Assembly (NCBI GenBank): GCA_033765345.1
Contig: JANRIC010000261.1
Coordinates: 1 to 57,732, forward strand
DNA: 57,732 bases
Origin: JANRIC01 sp033765345
Lineage (GTDB): Bacteria > Bacteroidota > Bacteroidia > Cytophagales > Microscillaceae
Reading direction: 5' to 3'
Positions 26,401 through 36,179 of the stretch are shown piece after piece. Position 1 is the stretch's first letter; each line of letters opens with the position of its first letter. A model generated the notes under the pieces. The model was not told the origin of the DNA. It searched no databases and saw nothing but the letters and a program-made list of their open reading frames with translations. The position numbers were made by a program, and so were the translations under genes.

Positions 26401-29400
26401 TTAATTTTTGATGATCATCTTCCTTCCGAATACTCCATTCATCTGGAAATCCAGTATATACACTCCCTCCGATAAATCTGAAATATCCAGGGATTTTTCC
26501 AAATAAAACTGCCTTTTTATTCCTTGCCAGTGCCCTTGTCGAATACCGCGCAGATCGTACAGACTTAACTGATAATCTCCAAAATAAGCGGCTTCCAGTT
26601 GAAAATTCAGAATTTCTTCCATAGGATTAGGATCAATCTGCATCAAAGACGAAATGTTATTTTCTTCCGCTCCTGTGACCGTAGCAGGGAAGGTCAGCCC
26701 GTTTGAGGTAGCTTTACAAGACCCCGAACCTGTCCCGAAAGTAGCTATGACGTGATACAAACCATAGGACTGAGGTATATAGAAGCTCTGGTCGGATCCG
26801 GGAATGGCTTCCAGATTAAGATACCATTGATAGGAGTTGGCATTTCTGAGATTCGCCTGAAAAGCCTCCCCATCAAAAATAATATTTATAATGGGAGTAT
26901 CTCCGTCGATCACCACTGTTTCATTGATCAAGGTGGAAGCTATACAGGAATCCACAGTTACAAGACAACTGTATATCCCGGTTTGCTCTGCCAAATAACG
27001 CCTTGAAATAGCTCCAGAAATCGGCGCGCCATTTCTCAACCAATGATAATTAGCACCTGTTAAAAAAGGAACTACCTCCAGGGGTACTGATTTGCCTTCA
27101 CAGATTCTTCCGTTACTTGAGCCTCCACTTACTACTGAAACTGCTATTACATCTTCCAAATTACATAATGCTTGCACCACAGCGATATTACTCACAGATA
27201 TACCACCTACATTCAAGGCCAATATCCTATAGGCATAAAAATTTCCTGCGGTAATGCCCTCAGTATCTTCAAACTCTTTAAATCTTTGCTGTAGATCATT
27301 TCTAAATACAGCGATAGTATCCTGAAACCCCTCTATAAATGATGCGCCCTGCACACGTTCTATCATAAAAATAGTTGTCGTATCGAGATCATATTCCCAG
27401 GAAAGATTGATTTGCCTCACAGAAACAGCCCGTGCAATCAGGTTTTGAGGAGTAATAGGCGCAGGTTCATCTTCATCTGCGGGCACCGATACCGAAGCAA
27501 TATTGCTATAGGGGGAATTACCCTGATCATTAAAAGCACGAATACGATATTGGTAAAATAGATTTTTTTGTATGTTTTGATCATTAAAGCTTCTTTCACT
27601 GGCTTCAGGCAATACAATTTCTTCAAAAACATTTTCACTCAGCGCGCTGGCACGCTCGAGCCTAAACCCACTTAGTCTATCACCAGGATGCACCCAACTT
27701 AAAGCAACTTCTCCCTGAGCAGTCAAAGTAGCCTGTAAATCAGTCGGAGCAGCCGAGACATCTAAAGGGCGAATGGCAGAAATATTACTGTATGCAGAGA
27801 ATTCACCCGATTTGACGGCTCTTACCCGATAATAGTAAAGGCTTGTTTCGCTAATCACATCCAAAAACTGAAGCCCTGTGGTGGTATTTAAAAGGCTTCC
27901 CTGCACAAAATCTGCTGTTAAAGAACGTTCTATTTCAAAATTGACACCATTGAGTCCCTCCCCATACTCCCAGTTTAGGGCTATTTCGGTCAAAGAATTG
28001 GCATTGGCTCTCAGATTGAATGGCGGCGAAAGACGAATGACCACCTGGAAGGTATCACTTACAGTCACGCCATTAGAGCTAGCCTGAAGTACGATCTCTG
28101 TACTCCCGCTTGTATTAGGCACAAAAACAATATTCAGGTTATTATTGATGATTTGGACACTAAGTAGGGCTAGATCGGGTGAATTTACAATACTCTGTAT
28201 AATGCCTGCCGGATTATCCACATCCTCAAATACGCCTGAAATATCGATATTCAAGGGAGGATTATTGACCCCCACAAAAACATCCGAAATAGGATTCAGG
28301 ATCACAGGAGGGTCGTCTACGGGGCTGATGTTGATTATGAAAACATCCTCGACAATGAGTCCATTGGAATTGCCCTGCACAATAATAAGAGCCGTGCCTG
28401 AAGCATTGGGCACCGATGTAAGAACCAGTGTATTGCCTGTAACGCTCACACTCACTAGCTCTGGATTGGAAGAAGAGGCTGCTTTGACGATTGCTGTATC
28501 GTCGCTATTGGGGTCTGTAAATACTGTACTCAAATCCCTGATGATGGGTAAAAAGTCTTCCTGAGCACTCAGGTCTGAAAGCGGAGCAGCCACTATAGGC
28601 GGAAGGTCTACACCTATGGTGACGGTGGCTATGGACGAGGACGTATTGCCCGAAGCATCGCTTGCTGTGAGTACCAGCACAAAAGACTGTCCGGCATCTT
28701 GATTTGTAAAGCTGGTTTTGCCACTGCTGATGGTCAGCGTGCTAATCCCGCAGTTGTCTCGGCTATTAGCATTAATATCCTGAGGCAAAACAACCGCATT
28801 GCCGTCTTCATCGGTTTGTAGCGTAATATTTAGAGTGAATACATTCGGGGAGAGGGTATCCAGCACATTTACCTGTGTGCCACAGATACTTTCATTTCCA
28901 TCCAGATCACTGAGGCTTAAGGTCACACCCCGAACCCCCAGATCGCTGCAAGTAAACAAACTTTGGCTTAACACTTCGCTACCTGGGTCGATGCCAACGC
29001 AATTATCAGCACTGGTTTCCTTTATATCCGCAGGTATCAATGAGGCTAGTCCATTATTATCCAAATAAAGTGTAAAATCTTTGCAGACTAACAAAGGAGG
29101 CGTGCCGTCTTTGGTACGCACACTGAGCGTATTGCTGGAGGTGCTATTCCCAGCAGCATCTTTGGCTACTACCCTAAATGTATAATTTGTACAGGTAGTT
29201 AATCCCTCGACTAGATAGCTTAAGCTGGTGACGGTATTGAGCAGGGTGCTTCCCTCAAATACATCATAGCCTACTACCCCTACATTGTCGGTAGCGGCGA
29301 GCCACTCGAGGGCAACGGAGGTTTGAGTGACTGCCCCTGTATCAAGTATTGGGGCAGAAGGAGGAGTAATATCATCTTTGAAAAGCCGGATGATCCGGTC

Positions 29401-31620
29401 TCTTCGTATGCCTTTATAGCTTGTGAAATTGCCCCCAGCCAGGATTTTACCGTCCGGCTGAATCACCGTTGGACGTACCCAATCATCAAAGCCTGTACCC
29501 GAACTAAAACCTGTATCCAGGCTGCCGTCTGTGTTCAGCCTGGCAATATGGTTGCTTGATACCCCATTATAACTTGTAAAATTGCCCCCTACCAGGATTT
29601 TACCATCGGATTGGAGGGTAATAGAACGCACAAATTCATCAAACCCTGTACCCGAATCAAACCCTGTATCCAGACTCCCACCGGCATTCAGGCGAGTAAT
29701 AAAGGTAAAATCTCCCCCAGCTAGGATTTTGCCATCGGGCTGAATATTAATTGAACGCACCACATCATTCAACGAGGTACCTGGGTCAAAGCTTGTATCC
29801 AGGCTGCCATTGGCATTCAGACGAGTAATCTGATTACGGGTTATGCCATTATAGCTTGTAAAAAATCCTCCGGCCAGGATTTTACCATCCGGCTGAAGGG
29901 CAAGGGATATGACCCTTTCGTTAAAACCACTCCCTGGATTAAAGCCTGTATCTAGGCTGCCGTCGGCATTCAGACGAATAATGCGATTGCTGGGGATACC
30001 ACCGTAGCTTGTAAAAAATCCCCCAGCCAGGATTTTGCCGTCCGGCTGAAGGGCAAGAGATATGACAGTAGTATTAAAACCACTCCCGGGATTAAAACTT
30101 GCATCCAGGCTGCCATCACTATTTAGGCGGACAATGCTTGCACGGGGAACACCATCATAGCTTATAAAAAACCCCCCAGCTAGGATTTTGCCATCGGGTT
30201 GCAGAATAAGCGCGTATACCTCACTTGGTTCTCCAAATCCAATACCCGTAATAAAACCAGTATCCAGGCTACCATCAGCATTGAGGCGGGCAATGCGGCT
30301 GCGGGAAACACCATTATAACTTTTAAAAGCTCCTCCTGCCAGGATTTTGCCATCAGGCTGTAGCACCAGTGAAAAAACTGCATTATCAAAGCCACCGCCT
30401 GTATCCAAGCTACCATCGGCATTGATGCGACTGATCCGATTTTGTGTAGTAATGTCAAAGAGTGTAAATTCTCCCCCCGTCAGGATTTTACCATCCGGCA
30501 GGAGGCTTATAACATATACCAAGTTATTGAAGCCTGTACCCGGATCGAGGGTGCTGTCAATACTGCCGTTGACATTCAGGCGGCAGATACGATTTCGGGC
30601 AGTTCCATTATAATTGGTGAAAGCTCCTCCAACCAGGATTTTACCATCTGTCTGAAGAACCAAGCTAATGACTGTATCATTAAAGCCAATGCCCGAAATG
30701 AAGGAATTGTCCACAGTTCCGGTAGCATTCAACCGAATTATATTGTTGGAAGATGTACCGTTGAAATTGGTATAAAAACCGCCTACTAGGATTTTTCCAT
30801 CTGTCTGGACACTAATCTCATATACAGTATTGTCAAAGCCTGTCCCCGGATTAAAACCCGTATCCAGGTTGCCGTCGGCATTGATGCGGGCGATTCCTCT
30901 GCGGGAAGTGCCATTATAGCTAAAAAAATTTCCTCCGACCAAGATTTTACCATCCACCTGAAGGGTAACTTCATATACATCGGAGTCAAAGCTGCTGCCT
31001 GTGAGGTTAAAGGCTGTTTCTAAACTACCGTCTGTATTAAGCCGAACCAGGCGATTTCGGGTAGAACCATTATAATTGGTGAATCGCCCACCCACCAGTA
31101 TCTTTCCGTCTGTTTGGAGGGTAAGCGACTCTACTGCATTATTAAAACCTGTACCTATATTAAAGCCTGTGTCTCGGCTGCCGTCGGTATTGAGTCGGGC
31201 TATCCGATTGATAGCTACTCCCTGATAAGTTGTGAAACTTCCTCCTACCAGAATTTTATTATCCGATTGTATGGCAATAGACAGGGGAACATTATTAAAA
31301 CCGCCGCCGGGGTCAAAACTTGTATCCAGACTGCCGTCGGTATGGAGGCGGGCTACCCGGTTGCGTGTAATACCTTGATAGCTAGTAAAGCTCCCACAGA
31401 CCAGGATTTTTCCATCCGATAAGAGGGCTATATCTTCTACACTTCCGTTGAAGCCACTCCCAAAGCTAAAAGAGGGTAAAGTAAAGGAAGGGTCTATATC
31501 ACCAGGGTTTTGGGCAGTCAGCACAGCAGGGATGGTAAATAGTATAGAGCAAATCAAAAGGCTTTTGAACCTGCTTCCAATTGATCGGATGCAAGTCAAC
31601 AAAAAAGTAGGAATATTCAT
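26401..31620 (-). CDS. Secreted delta-60 repeat/FnIII protein with T9SS tail
   Basis: 1739-1747 aa. Start placed at the ATG at 31620, which begins MNIPTFLLTC; an ATG 24 bp upstream (31644) gives a longer N-terminus. A signal peptide ends LTAQ. Residues ~60-735 hold 14 delta-60 (DUF5122) repeats of about 50 aa with the hallmark DGKILVGGxFTxYNG...RLNxDGSLDTGF. Repeat 12 lacks the central eight residues or so and repeat 7 is slightly short. Next come an FnIII domain (~745-840, PPSAPILDTGAVTQTSVALE), cadherin/Ig-like segments, three further FnIII domains (~1190-1490), a PKD/Ig-like piece and a T9SS sorting domain (DPNPMEEILNFQ, SEGVYILDFQMNG). It is predicted to be cell-surface or secreted, probably adhesive or structural. 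The repeat region is also repetitive at DNA level. Confidence 0.92.
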   Translation of the reverse strand: MNIPTFLLTCIRSIGSRFKSLLICSILFTIPAVLTAQNPGDIDPSFTLPSFSFGSGFNGSVEDIALLSDGKILVCGSFTSYQGITRNRVARLHTDGSLDTSFDPGGGFNNVPLSIAIQSDNKILVGGSFTTYQGVAINRIARLNTDGSRDTGFNIGTGFNNAVESLTLQTDGKILVGGRFTNYNGSTRNRLVRLNTDGSLETAFNLTGSSFDSDVYEVTLQVDGKILVGGNFFSYNGTSRRGIARINADGNLDTGFNPGTGFDNTVYEISVQTDGKILVGGFYTNFNGTSSNNIIRLNATGTVDNSFISGIGFNDTVISLVLQTDGKILVGGAFTNYNGTARNRICRLNVNGSIDSTLDPGTGFNNLVYVISLLPDGKILTGGEFTLFDITTQNRISRINADGSLDTGGGFDNAVFSLVLQPDGKILAGGAFKSYNGVSRSRIARLNADGSLDTGFITGIGFGEPSEVYALILQPDGKILAGGFFISYDGVPRASIVRLNSDGSLDASFNPGSGFNTTVISLALQPDGKILAGGFFTSYGGIPSNRIIRLNADGSLDTGFNPGSGFNERVISLALQPDGKILAGGFFTSYNGITRNQITRLNANGSLDTSFDPGTSLNDVVRSINIQPDGKILAGGDFTFITRLNAGGSLDTGFDSGTGFDEFVRSITLQSDGKILVGGNFTSYNGVSSNHIARLNTDGSLDTGFSSGTGFDDWVRPTVIQPDGKILAGGNFTSYKGIRRDRIIRLFKDDITPPSAPILDTGAVTQTSVALEWLAATDNVGVVGYDVFEGSTLLNTVTSLSYLVEGLTTCTNYTFRVVAKDAAGNSTSSNTLSVRTKDGTPPLLVCKDFTLYLDNNGLASLIPADIKETSADNCVGIDPGSEVLSQSLFTCSDLGVRGVTLSLSDLDGNESICGTQVNVLDTLSPNVFTLNITLQTDEDGNAVVLPQDINANSRDNCGISTLTISSGKTSFTNQDAGQSFVLVLTASDASGNTSSSIATVTIGVDLPPIVAAPLSDLSAQEDFLPIIRDLSTVFTDPNSDDTAIVKAASSSNPELVSVSVTGNTLVLTSVPNASGTALIIVQGNSNGLIVEDVFIINISPVDDPPVILNPISDVFVGVNNPPLNIDISGVFEDVDNPAGIIQSIVNSPDLALLSVQIINNNLNIVFVPNTSGSTEIVLQASSNGVTVSDTFQVVIRLSPPFNLRANANSLTEIALNWEYGEGLNGVNFEIERSLTADFVQGSLLNTTTGLQFLDVISETSLYYYRVRAVKSGEFSAYSNISAIRPLDVSAAPTDLQATLTAQGEVALSWVHPGDRLSGFRLERASALSENVFEEIVLPEASERSFNDQNIQKNLFYQYRIRAFNDQGNSPYSNIASVSVPADEDEPAPITPQNLIARAVSVRQINLSWEYDLDTTTIFMIERVQGASFIEGFQDTIAVFRNDLQQRFKEFEDTEGITAGNFYAYRILALNVGGISVSNIAVVQALCNLEDVIAVSVVSGGSSNGRICEGKSVPLEVVPFLTGANYHWLRNGAPISGAISRRYLAEQTGIYSCLVTVDSCIASTLINETVVIDGDTPIINIIFDGEAFQANLRNANSYQWYLNLEAIPGSDQSFYIPQSYGLYHVIATFGTGSGSCKATSNGLTFPATVTGAEENNISSLMQIDPNPMEEILNFQLEAAYFGDYQLSLYDLRGIRQGHWQGIKRQFYLEKSLDISDLSEGVYILDFQMNGVFGRKMIIKN

Positions 31621-31644
31621 TATGGTGTATGTTTTATTAGCCAA

Positions 31645-32110
31645 TGAGTCAAAAAGTCTTTTAAAACCAATGATTTGATTGTTCTGATTTATGTGTTTGC
31701 AATTTCATCATATTATTTTAGAAAATAAATTTTTAGGATGTAATTGTATGAAGGTTTGATTGAGCAGGCATTTCTACAGATTGAGCAGGCATTTCCATAG
31801 ATTGAGCAGGCATTTCCATAGATTGAGCAGGCATTTCCATAGATTGAGCAGGCATTTCCATAGATTGAGCAGGCATTTCCATAGATTGAGCAGGCATTTC
31901 TACAGATTGAGCAGGCATTTCCATAGATTGAGCAGGCATTTCTACAGATTGAGCAGGCATTTCCATAGATTGAGCAGGTATTTCTACAGATTGAGCAGGT
32001 ATTTCTACAGATTGAGCAGGCAGACTTACCGGATATTTTCCGAAGACCTTAAAAAGGATTAAAATTTTATTTATCTTGCCCAAAGTTATAAGAATGAGAT
32101 TTTAAGAGAT
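31645..32110. other. Divergent intergenic region with minisatellite
   Basis: 466 bp between the minus-strand delta-60 gene and the plus-strand lipoprotein gene. Its right two-thirds is the 21-bp minisatellite described separately. The remaining parts are AT-rich with no perfect promoter consensus. Both strands stay open across the array because 21 is a multiple of three and the unit lacks stops in those frames. Confidence 0.7.
31758..32020. repeat. 21-bp minisatellite, 12 copies plus a partial
   Basis: Unit gattgagcaggcatttccata is repeated head to tail from 31758. There are two main variants, ending ctaca (A) or ccata (B), in the order A B B B B B A B A B A' A'. The last two copies have ggta for ggca, and a partial 13th unit (gattgagcagg) begins at 32010. 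Plus-strand translation would be LSRHFHR repeats and minus-strand SMEMPAQ/SVEMPAQ repeats. Neither has a signal peptide or a clear start. Variants shared by non-adjacent units point to expansion by slippage or unequal exchange. Confidence 0.93.
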
Positions 32111-33577
32111 TTGTTGGTTATGTATAGATACACACAAAAGATTTTTGCAGGTTTTTCTTTGGTAATTTTATTAAATGCCTGTCTGGACATTCAGGAAATC
32201 AATTATATTGCTTTTAAAGCTGATTTTGAAGCCCCTGCCAATATTCGTCAGGGAGACACCCTCTATCTGACACCGGGTCAGGCTACTGAGGGTGCACAGA
32301 CTTTTGAGTGGTACATCGTAGAGTTAAATGCTACTTTCTCAAGCGAATCTTTTGTGTTTCGTTTTGATTCTTTAGGGCGATACACGGTTCGTTTGAGAAG
32401 CAGTATCCAAAAATCTACAGGTTTGCTGCGCGATTCTTCCCAAAGAGAAATATGGGTATTACCTCCCACGCTGCCTTTGACCGACACCAAGATTTTCGGT
32501 TTGTTTGAAAGCGACGAATCGGTACAGGATGTACTGACTCTTCCGGGGCAGAACGGTTATATGCTACTGGGGCGTAGGGATGTGAATATCCTACAAATTA
32601 CCAGACTGGATCAGAACGGCAATGAAATCTGGCAAAGCGAATTTCCCAACCTCACCCGTGGACGCATTGAGGGCACACATATTTCACTGACTGAGCAGGG
32701 TTATCTTTTGGTCTGTGGTACTATCCAGAGTAGCCCCCAGGAGAATGATGCATTTATTATACAGTTGGAAGATCAGGGTGACCAGGCAACAGTCCGATGG
32801 CAAAAGGTGGTCAGCTCTGTAGAAAGTGAATCCTATACTTCTATTTTTGAAATTATCCAAAATCAGGATGTAAGCTACTATGCAGTAGGTACGATTACGA
32901 GCGGCGGTCAAAGTACGATCATTATTGATCGCTACCAAGAAGATGGAGTACTCAAAAGCTCACAGTCTTTTGAGAATGTATGCTCAGGCTGCCAAAGCCG
33001 AAAAGCACAATTGATCAATCGCGAAAACGAAGCAAATCTGATCGTAGCAGGTCAGGAGACTGGTAGCCCGGCAGTTTTTGAATTTAAAATTCGCAGTGCT
33101 GAGCTTAGTCTAAACAATAAACTGGTCTTGGGGCGTTTAAGGGGGCAGAGTCATCAGACTGCCTTGCTTTCCGACGGAAAGTTTGCCGTGGTGGGTGAGG
33201 TTGAAAGCGGAACTTCCGACAGTACGCAGGCCTTTATTATGAAGTTGGATGTGATCAGCCGGTCGGTAGTGCCTACTTGGATTAGTCGCACTTTGATCTA
33301 TCAAGAGAGGTTTTTGGATGTACTGGAAGGTGTAGACGGTGATTTATGGGCTATTGGTAGGCATTACAATCCGCTATCAGGGGAAGACATTATTTTGTGC
33401 AACTTTGACCCACTATCCGGCCAACAAAATAGTGTACATTTATTAGGAAGCCCTGTTAATGAAGGTGCTGCTCGTTTTCTAAAATCGGAGACAAGTGCAT
33501 ATATCTTTGGTTCTGTGGAAAATAATACCGCACTAAGATTTCGAAATATCCTTTTTGCGCCTATAGTTCTGGAGTAA
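32111..33577 (+). CDS. Lipoprotein with PKD-like and propeller-like regions
   Basis: About 488 aa as the longest frame; ATG 32120 is an alternative start three codons in. A lipoprotein signal is evident: FAGFSLVILLNAC with the lipobox Cys at about residue 23. Residues ~40-100 resemble a PKD/Ig-like fold (GDTLYLTPGQATEGAQTFEW, RFDSLGRYTVRLRSS). The remainder has repeated strand blocks such as GYLLVCGTIQSSPQENDAFI, SYYAVGTITSGGQSTIIID and KFAVVGEVESGTSDSTQAFI, which look like a beta-propeller of the kind found in surface lipoproteins. No catalytic motif is seen. Probably exposed in the periplasm or on the outer membrane; function unknown. Confidence 0.8.
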   Translation: MLVMYRYTQKIFAGFSLVILLNACLDIQEINYIAFKADFEAPANIRQGDTLYLTPGQATEGAQTFEWYIVELNATFSSESFVFRFDSLGRYTVRLRSSIQKSTGLLRDSSQREIWVLPPTLPLTDTKIFGLFESDESVQDVLTLPGQNGYMLLGRRDVNILQITRLDQNGNEIWQSEFPNLTRGRIEGTHISLTEQGYLLVCGTIQSSPQENDAFIIQLEDQGDQATVRWQKVVSSVESESYTSIFEIIQNQDVSYYAVGTITSGGQSTIIIDRYQEDGVLKSSQSFENVCSGCQSRKAQLINRENEANLIVAGQETGSPAVFEFKIRSAELSLNNKLVLGRLRGQSHQTALLSDGKFAVVGEVESGTSDSTQAFIMKLDVISRSVVPTWISRTLIYQERFLDVLEGVDGDLWAIGRHYNPLSGEDIILCNFDPLSGQQNSVHLLGSPVNEGAARFLKSETSAYIFGSVENNTALRFRNILFAPIVLE

Positions 33578-33753
33578 TTTTAAAGAAATTCTCAAAAAAA
33601 CCTTATTATCCAGGGCTTTTACCACTCTTTCTGAAAAACTTCCTGACTGGATGTGCCTTTGTTATTGTGGAAAACCGATGTTTTTTTCAATGATGCCTTG
33701 GCAACCAATCGTTTGATATTCTCGATGGCTTAATTGGGTAATGCTAAACCCTC

Positions 33754-35835
33754 TCAATAAGCTCCTTGGTACTTTCTGGTCACCCATTCGAGGCAAGCCA
33801 AGCCAAGCAGGAGGAAAAAGAGCCATTTGAGGTTGATCATCTCAGCAATATCTTCGGTACTATGGATGATATTGGGCTTTCGTTGGGCGAGGAGGTCTTT
33901 TTCCAGGTCATTGAGTTGGTTAGGCAGGTAGAATTTGCCTTCAGTTTTTTGGGCAAGTTGCCTAAGGAGGTTATGGTCGGCGGTATTGTTGAGTGCTTCT
34001 AATTGTAAGTCTTTGACGGTAAATTCGCCTGAAGATTGCTCGGCACGATTCTGAACGGTAGCGGAGGCACTATACCTATAAATTCCTTTGGGTAGTCCGC
34101 TGATTTCATAGCGGGTATTGCCCTCGGTGACTGTGTAGGAATAACGGTTAGATTTGCCCTTTTCGTTGGTTAGTGTCAGGTTGATTTTTTGGTCGTATAC
34201 CCTTTCATAAATTTCGTTGTAGACTTCGGTCTCAAAAACCACCTTTTCAAAATCATAAAACTCCGCATTGATCGGGTAGACCCGCAATCTGCGGCGGTCT
34301 TCTTTGGTAGAAAGATATTGTATGAGTTTGGAGATAAGGTCATCAAAAGCTTCGTGGCTATCACCCAGAGCGTATTCTTCCATACGCCATTGCCAGAGCC
34401 CTTCTCCGGCCAGTACGGCAGTTTTTACGCTGCCTGATTCATCAATCACCAGGAGTGGTTTTTCGGTATCCAGGTTTCCTACGCGCTGAGTCATAATTAC
34501 CTCGGTGCTGTTGCTGACATTATAATCGGCAAAAGGCACTTGTATTGGGGGTAATTTCTCGATCTTGGCAATTTTATCGCCCTCGAAGCTGAATTTATTA
34601 AATTGGCGATTAAATACTGGCGTGACCTGATCCATACGCCCGAATCGCCCTACCACGCCTAGACTTTTATTTTCTTGGTTAAAAATATTGAGATTGCTCT
34701 GCGCGCCCAAGATAAACCATTTGGCTACGTCTCTGAATTGGGCCAGCAATTCATTGCCGCCTCGATAAATGCTTGGAATCTGGTGAAAAATCACCAAGTC
34801 GTATTTTTCTTGCTTGAGAACGTTAAGTCCGGGGATATGCAGATCAAAGCTATAGTTTTCGTTGTTTTCAATGACTGAACGAATGGCTTTGATGTCAGGA
34901 TGAGGGGCTGCGGCTACTACCAAGATTTTTTCTTTTCCATCTATCACTTCAATGTATACATCCCTAGAGTTATTTTTATTGGTAAATTCGCCATCGAGTA
35001 CATCTACACTTACTACATAATGTTGCATGCCTTTGACTTTGGCAGTAGTATAAAAGGTAACTTGTTTGATTTCTTGTTCGGATTCAAAATTGACAGTTTT
35101 CCGATCTAAAATTTGCCCGTTTTGACTCAAATAAACTTGAACCACTCGATTGGGGTAACCTACGTGCTCGACCTCTGCTACGACCGGGAATTCATTGCCT
35201 AGATAAGCTACTTTATTCGCCAGGACGGATTGCAGCTTGATGTCTCTCTTAGGCGTAGTATCTCCAAGTGCTACGGTAAGTATAGGAACGTTATAATTGA
35301 GGAAATTCGGTGAAATGCCCTGATTATGAATACCATCTGATACCAATACAATTTTAGCCAAATTACGGTTTTCATAATTATTTCTAATATTATTGAGCAA
35401 ACTGCTGAGATTGGTGCTAGGTGCATTGAAGGGAATATTGCTCATTTGTGCTGGCGTGACGGCTTTATCCAGTTGCTGGACATCAATTTCTACATCATCA
35501 TTGCCCAGTTTGGCGGTGATTTCTTTGAGATTGTTTAAGAGTGCCTTGATTCGGGTGCTGTCATTAACATTGGCGATAGACTGCGAATTATCGATGGCAA
35601 AAACTACTGTGGGTTTTTCTTCACTATTGATTACCTGACGAATAAAAGGATTTAGTAATAAAAGTAAGCATATAATCGTCACCAATACAAAACGAAATAT
35701 TGCTAAAACACGATTAACAGTAAGAGACCAGGAGGCTTTTTTTTGATACAATACAAAGGCATAAGAGGCTCCTACCAAAAAACAAACCAATACCCACCAA
35801 GGTGATTGATCGGTCAATAAATTAAATCTTTCCAT
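33754..35835 (-). CDS. Membrane-anchored VWA domain protein
   Basis: 693 aa. Two N-terminal membrane helices (~13-30 and ~44-64, containing FRFVLVTIICLLLLLNPF) are followed by a von Willebrand factor A domain with the metal-binding MIDAS motif DNSQS at residues 82-86 and a second site at KIVLVSDGIHNQG. A long periplasmic beta-rich region follows, with a glutamine-amidotransferase-like segment near 300-380 (EKILVVAAAPHPDIKAIRSV). A C-terminal helix (KWLFFLLLGLACLEWVTRKY) completes it. It resembles the large BatA/B-neighbour proteins of Bacteroidota, but no moxR or bat genes flank it here. Likely a protein-protein interaction hub at the inner membrane. The gene is monocistronic. Confidence 0.86.
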   Translation of the reverse strand: MERFNLLTDQSPWWVLVCFLVGASYAFVLYQKKASWSLTVNRVLAIFRFVLVTIICLLLLLNPFIRQVINSEEKPTVVFAIDNSQSIANVNDSTRIKALLNNLKEITAKLGNDDVEIDVQQLDKAVTPAQMSNIPFNAPSTNLSSLLNNIRNNYENRNLAKIVLVSDGIHNQGISPNFLNYNVPILTVALGDTTPKRDIKLQSVLANKVAYLGNEFPVVAEVEHVGYPNRVVQVYLSQNGQILDRKTVNFESEQEIKQVTFYTTAKVKGMQHYVVSVDVLDGEFTNKNNSRDVYIEVIDGKEKILVVAAAPHPDIKAIRSVIENNENYSFDLHIPGLNVLKQEKYDLVIFHQIPSIYRGGNELLAQFRDVAKWFILGAQSNLNIFNQENKSLGVVGRFGRMDQVTPVFNRQFNKFSFEGDKIAKIEKLPPIQVPFADYNVSNSTEVIMTQRVGNLDTEKPLLVIDESGSVKTAVLAGEGLWQWRMEEYALGDSHEAFDDLISKLIQYLSTKEDRRRLRVYPINAEFYDFEKVVFETEVYNEIYERVYDQKINLTLTNEKGKSNRYSYTVTEGNTRYEISGLPKGIYRYSASATVQNRAEQSSGEFTVKDLQLEALNNTADHNLLRQLAQKTEGKFYLPNQLNDLEKDLLAQRKPNIIHSTEDIAEMINLKWLFFLLLGLACLEWVTRKYQGAY

Positions 35836-36179
35836 ATAATTTTAAAATCAATAAAATCTGAGAACTTAATCATCTGATTTAATCAAAAAATCCTACCCTC
35901 TGCAATCCACACCAACAGCCCTGTAAATTAGTCTCTAATAAAATTAAAACAAAAAAACTGTACAAGGTATTTTAGCTTTAACAATTCAACAACATATATT
36001 AAATAGCATTTGATTCATTCTCAGAACATTTTACTAAATTTGTAAAGCGATTTTATACCCCAATTAAAGGAATTAATTTGATTTCTTTGATTAAATAGTC
36101 TGATTCGTGACGATTCTATGACAGATTTACCTTAAAACCACTTTGGTTTTCATATATAATCATTAAATGAGCGGTTCTT
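35836..36179. other. Divergent intergenic region, VWA gene and ispG
   Basis: 344 AT-rich bp that hold a probable ispG promoter (36009-36042) and, near the ispG start, a small hairpin AAAACC-ACTTT-GGTTTT (36134-36150). The hairpin resembles the one at the end of the dispersed repeat (accacttcggttt). No other gene or RNA was seen. No clear promoter for the minus-strand VWA gene was found. Confidence 0.6.
36009..36042 (+). promoter_or_regulatory. Probable ispG promoter
   Basis: TTTG at 36009-36012, a 22-base spacer, and TAAATTTG at 36035-36042 fit TTG-N17-23-TAnnTTTG exactly. The implied leader before ATG 36180 is about 130 nt and contains the 36134-36150 hairpin. Confidence 0.6.

Noticed and set aside
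31758..32020. CRISPR array
   Set aside because: The units are contiguous with no unique spacers; it is a minisatellite.
31733..32083. Open frames of 100-116 aa on both strands across the 21-bp repeats
   Set aside because: They exist because the unit length is a multiple of three and stop-free in those frames. There is no convincing start, signal or homologous pattern, so they are not called as genes.
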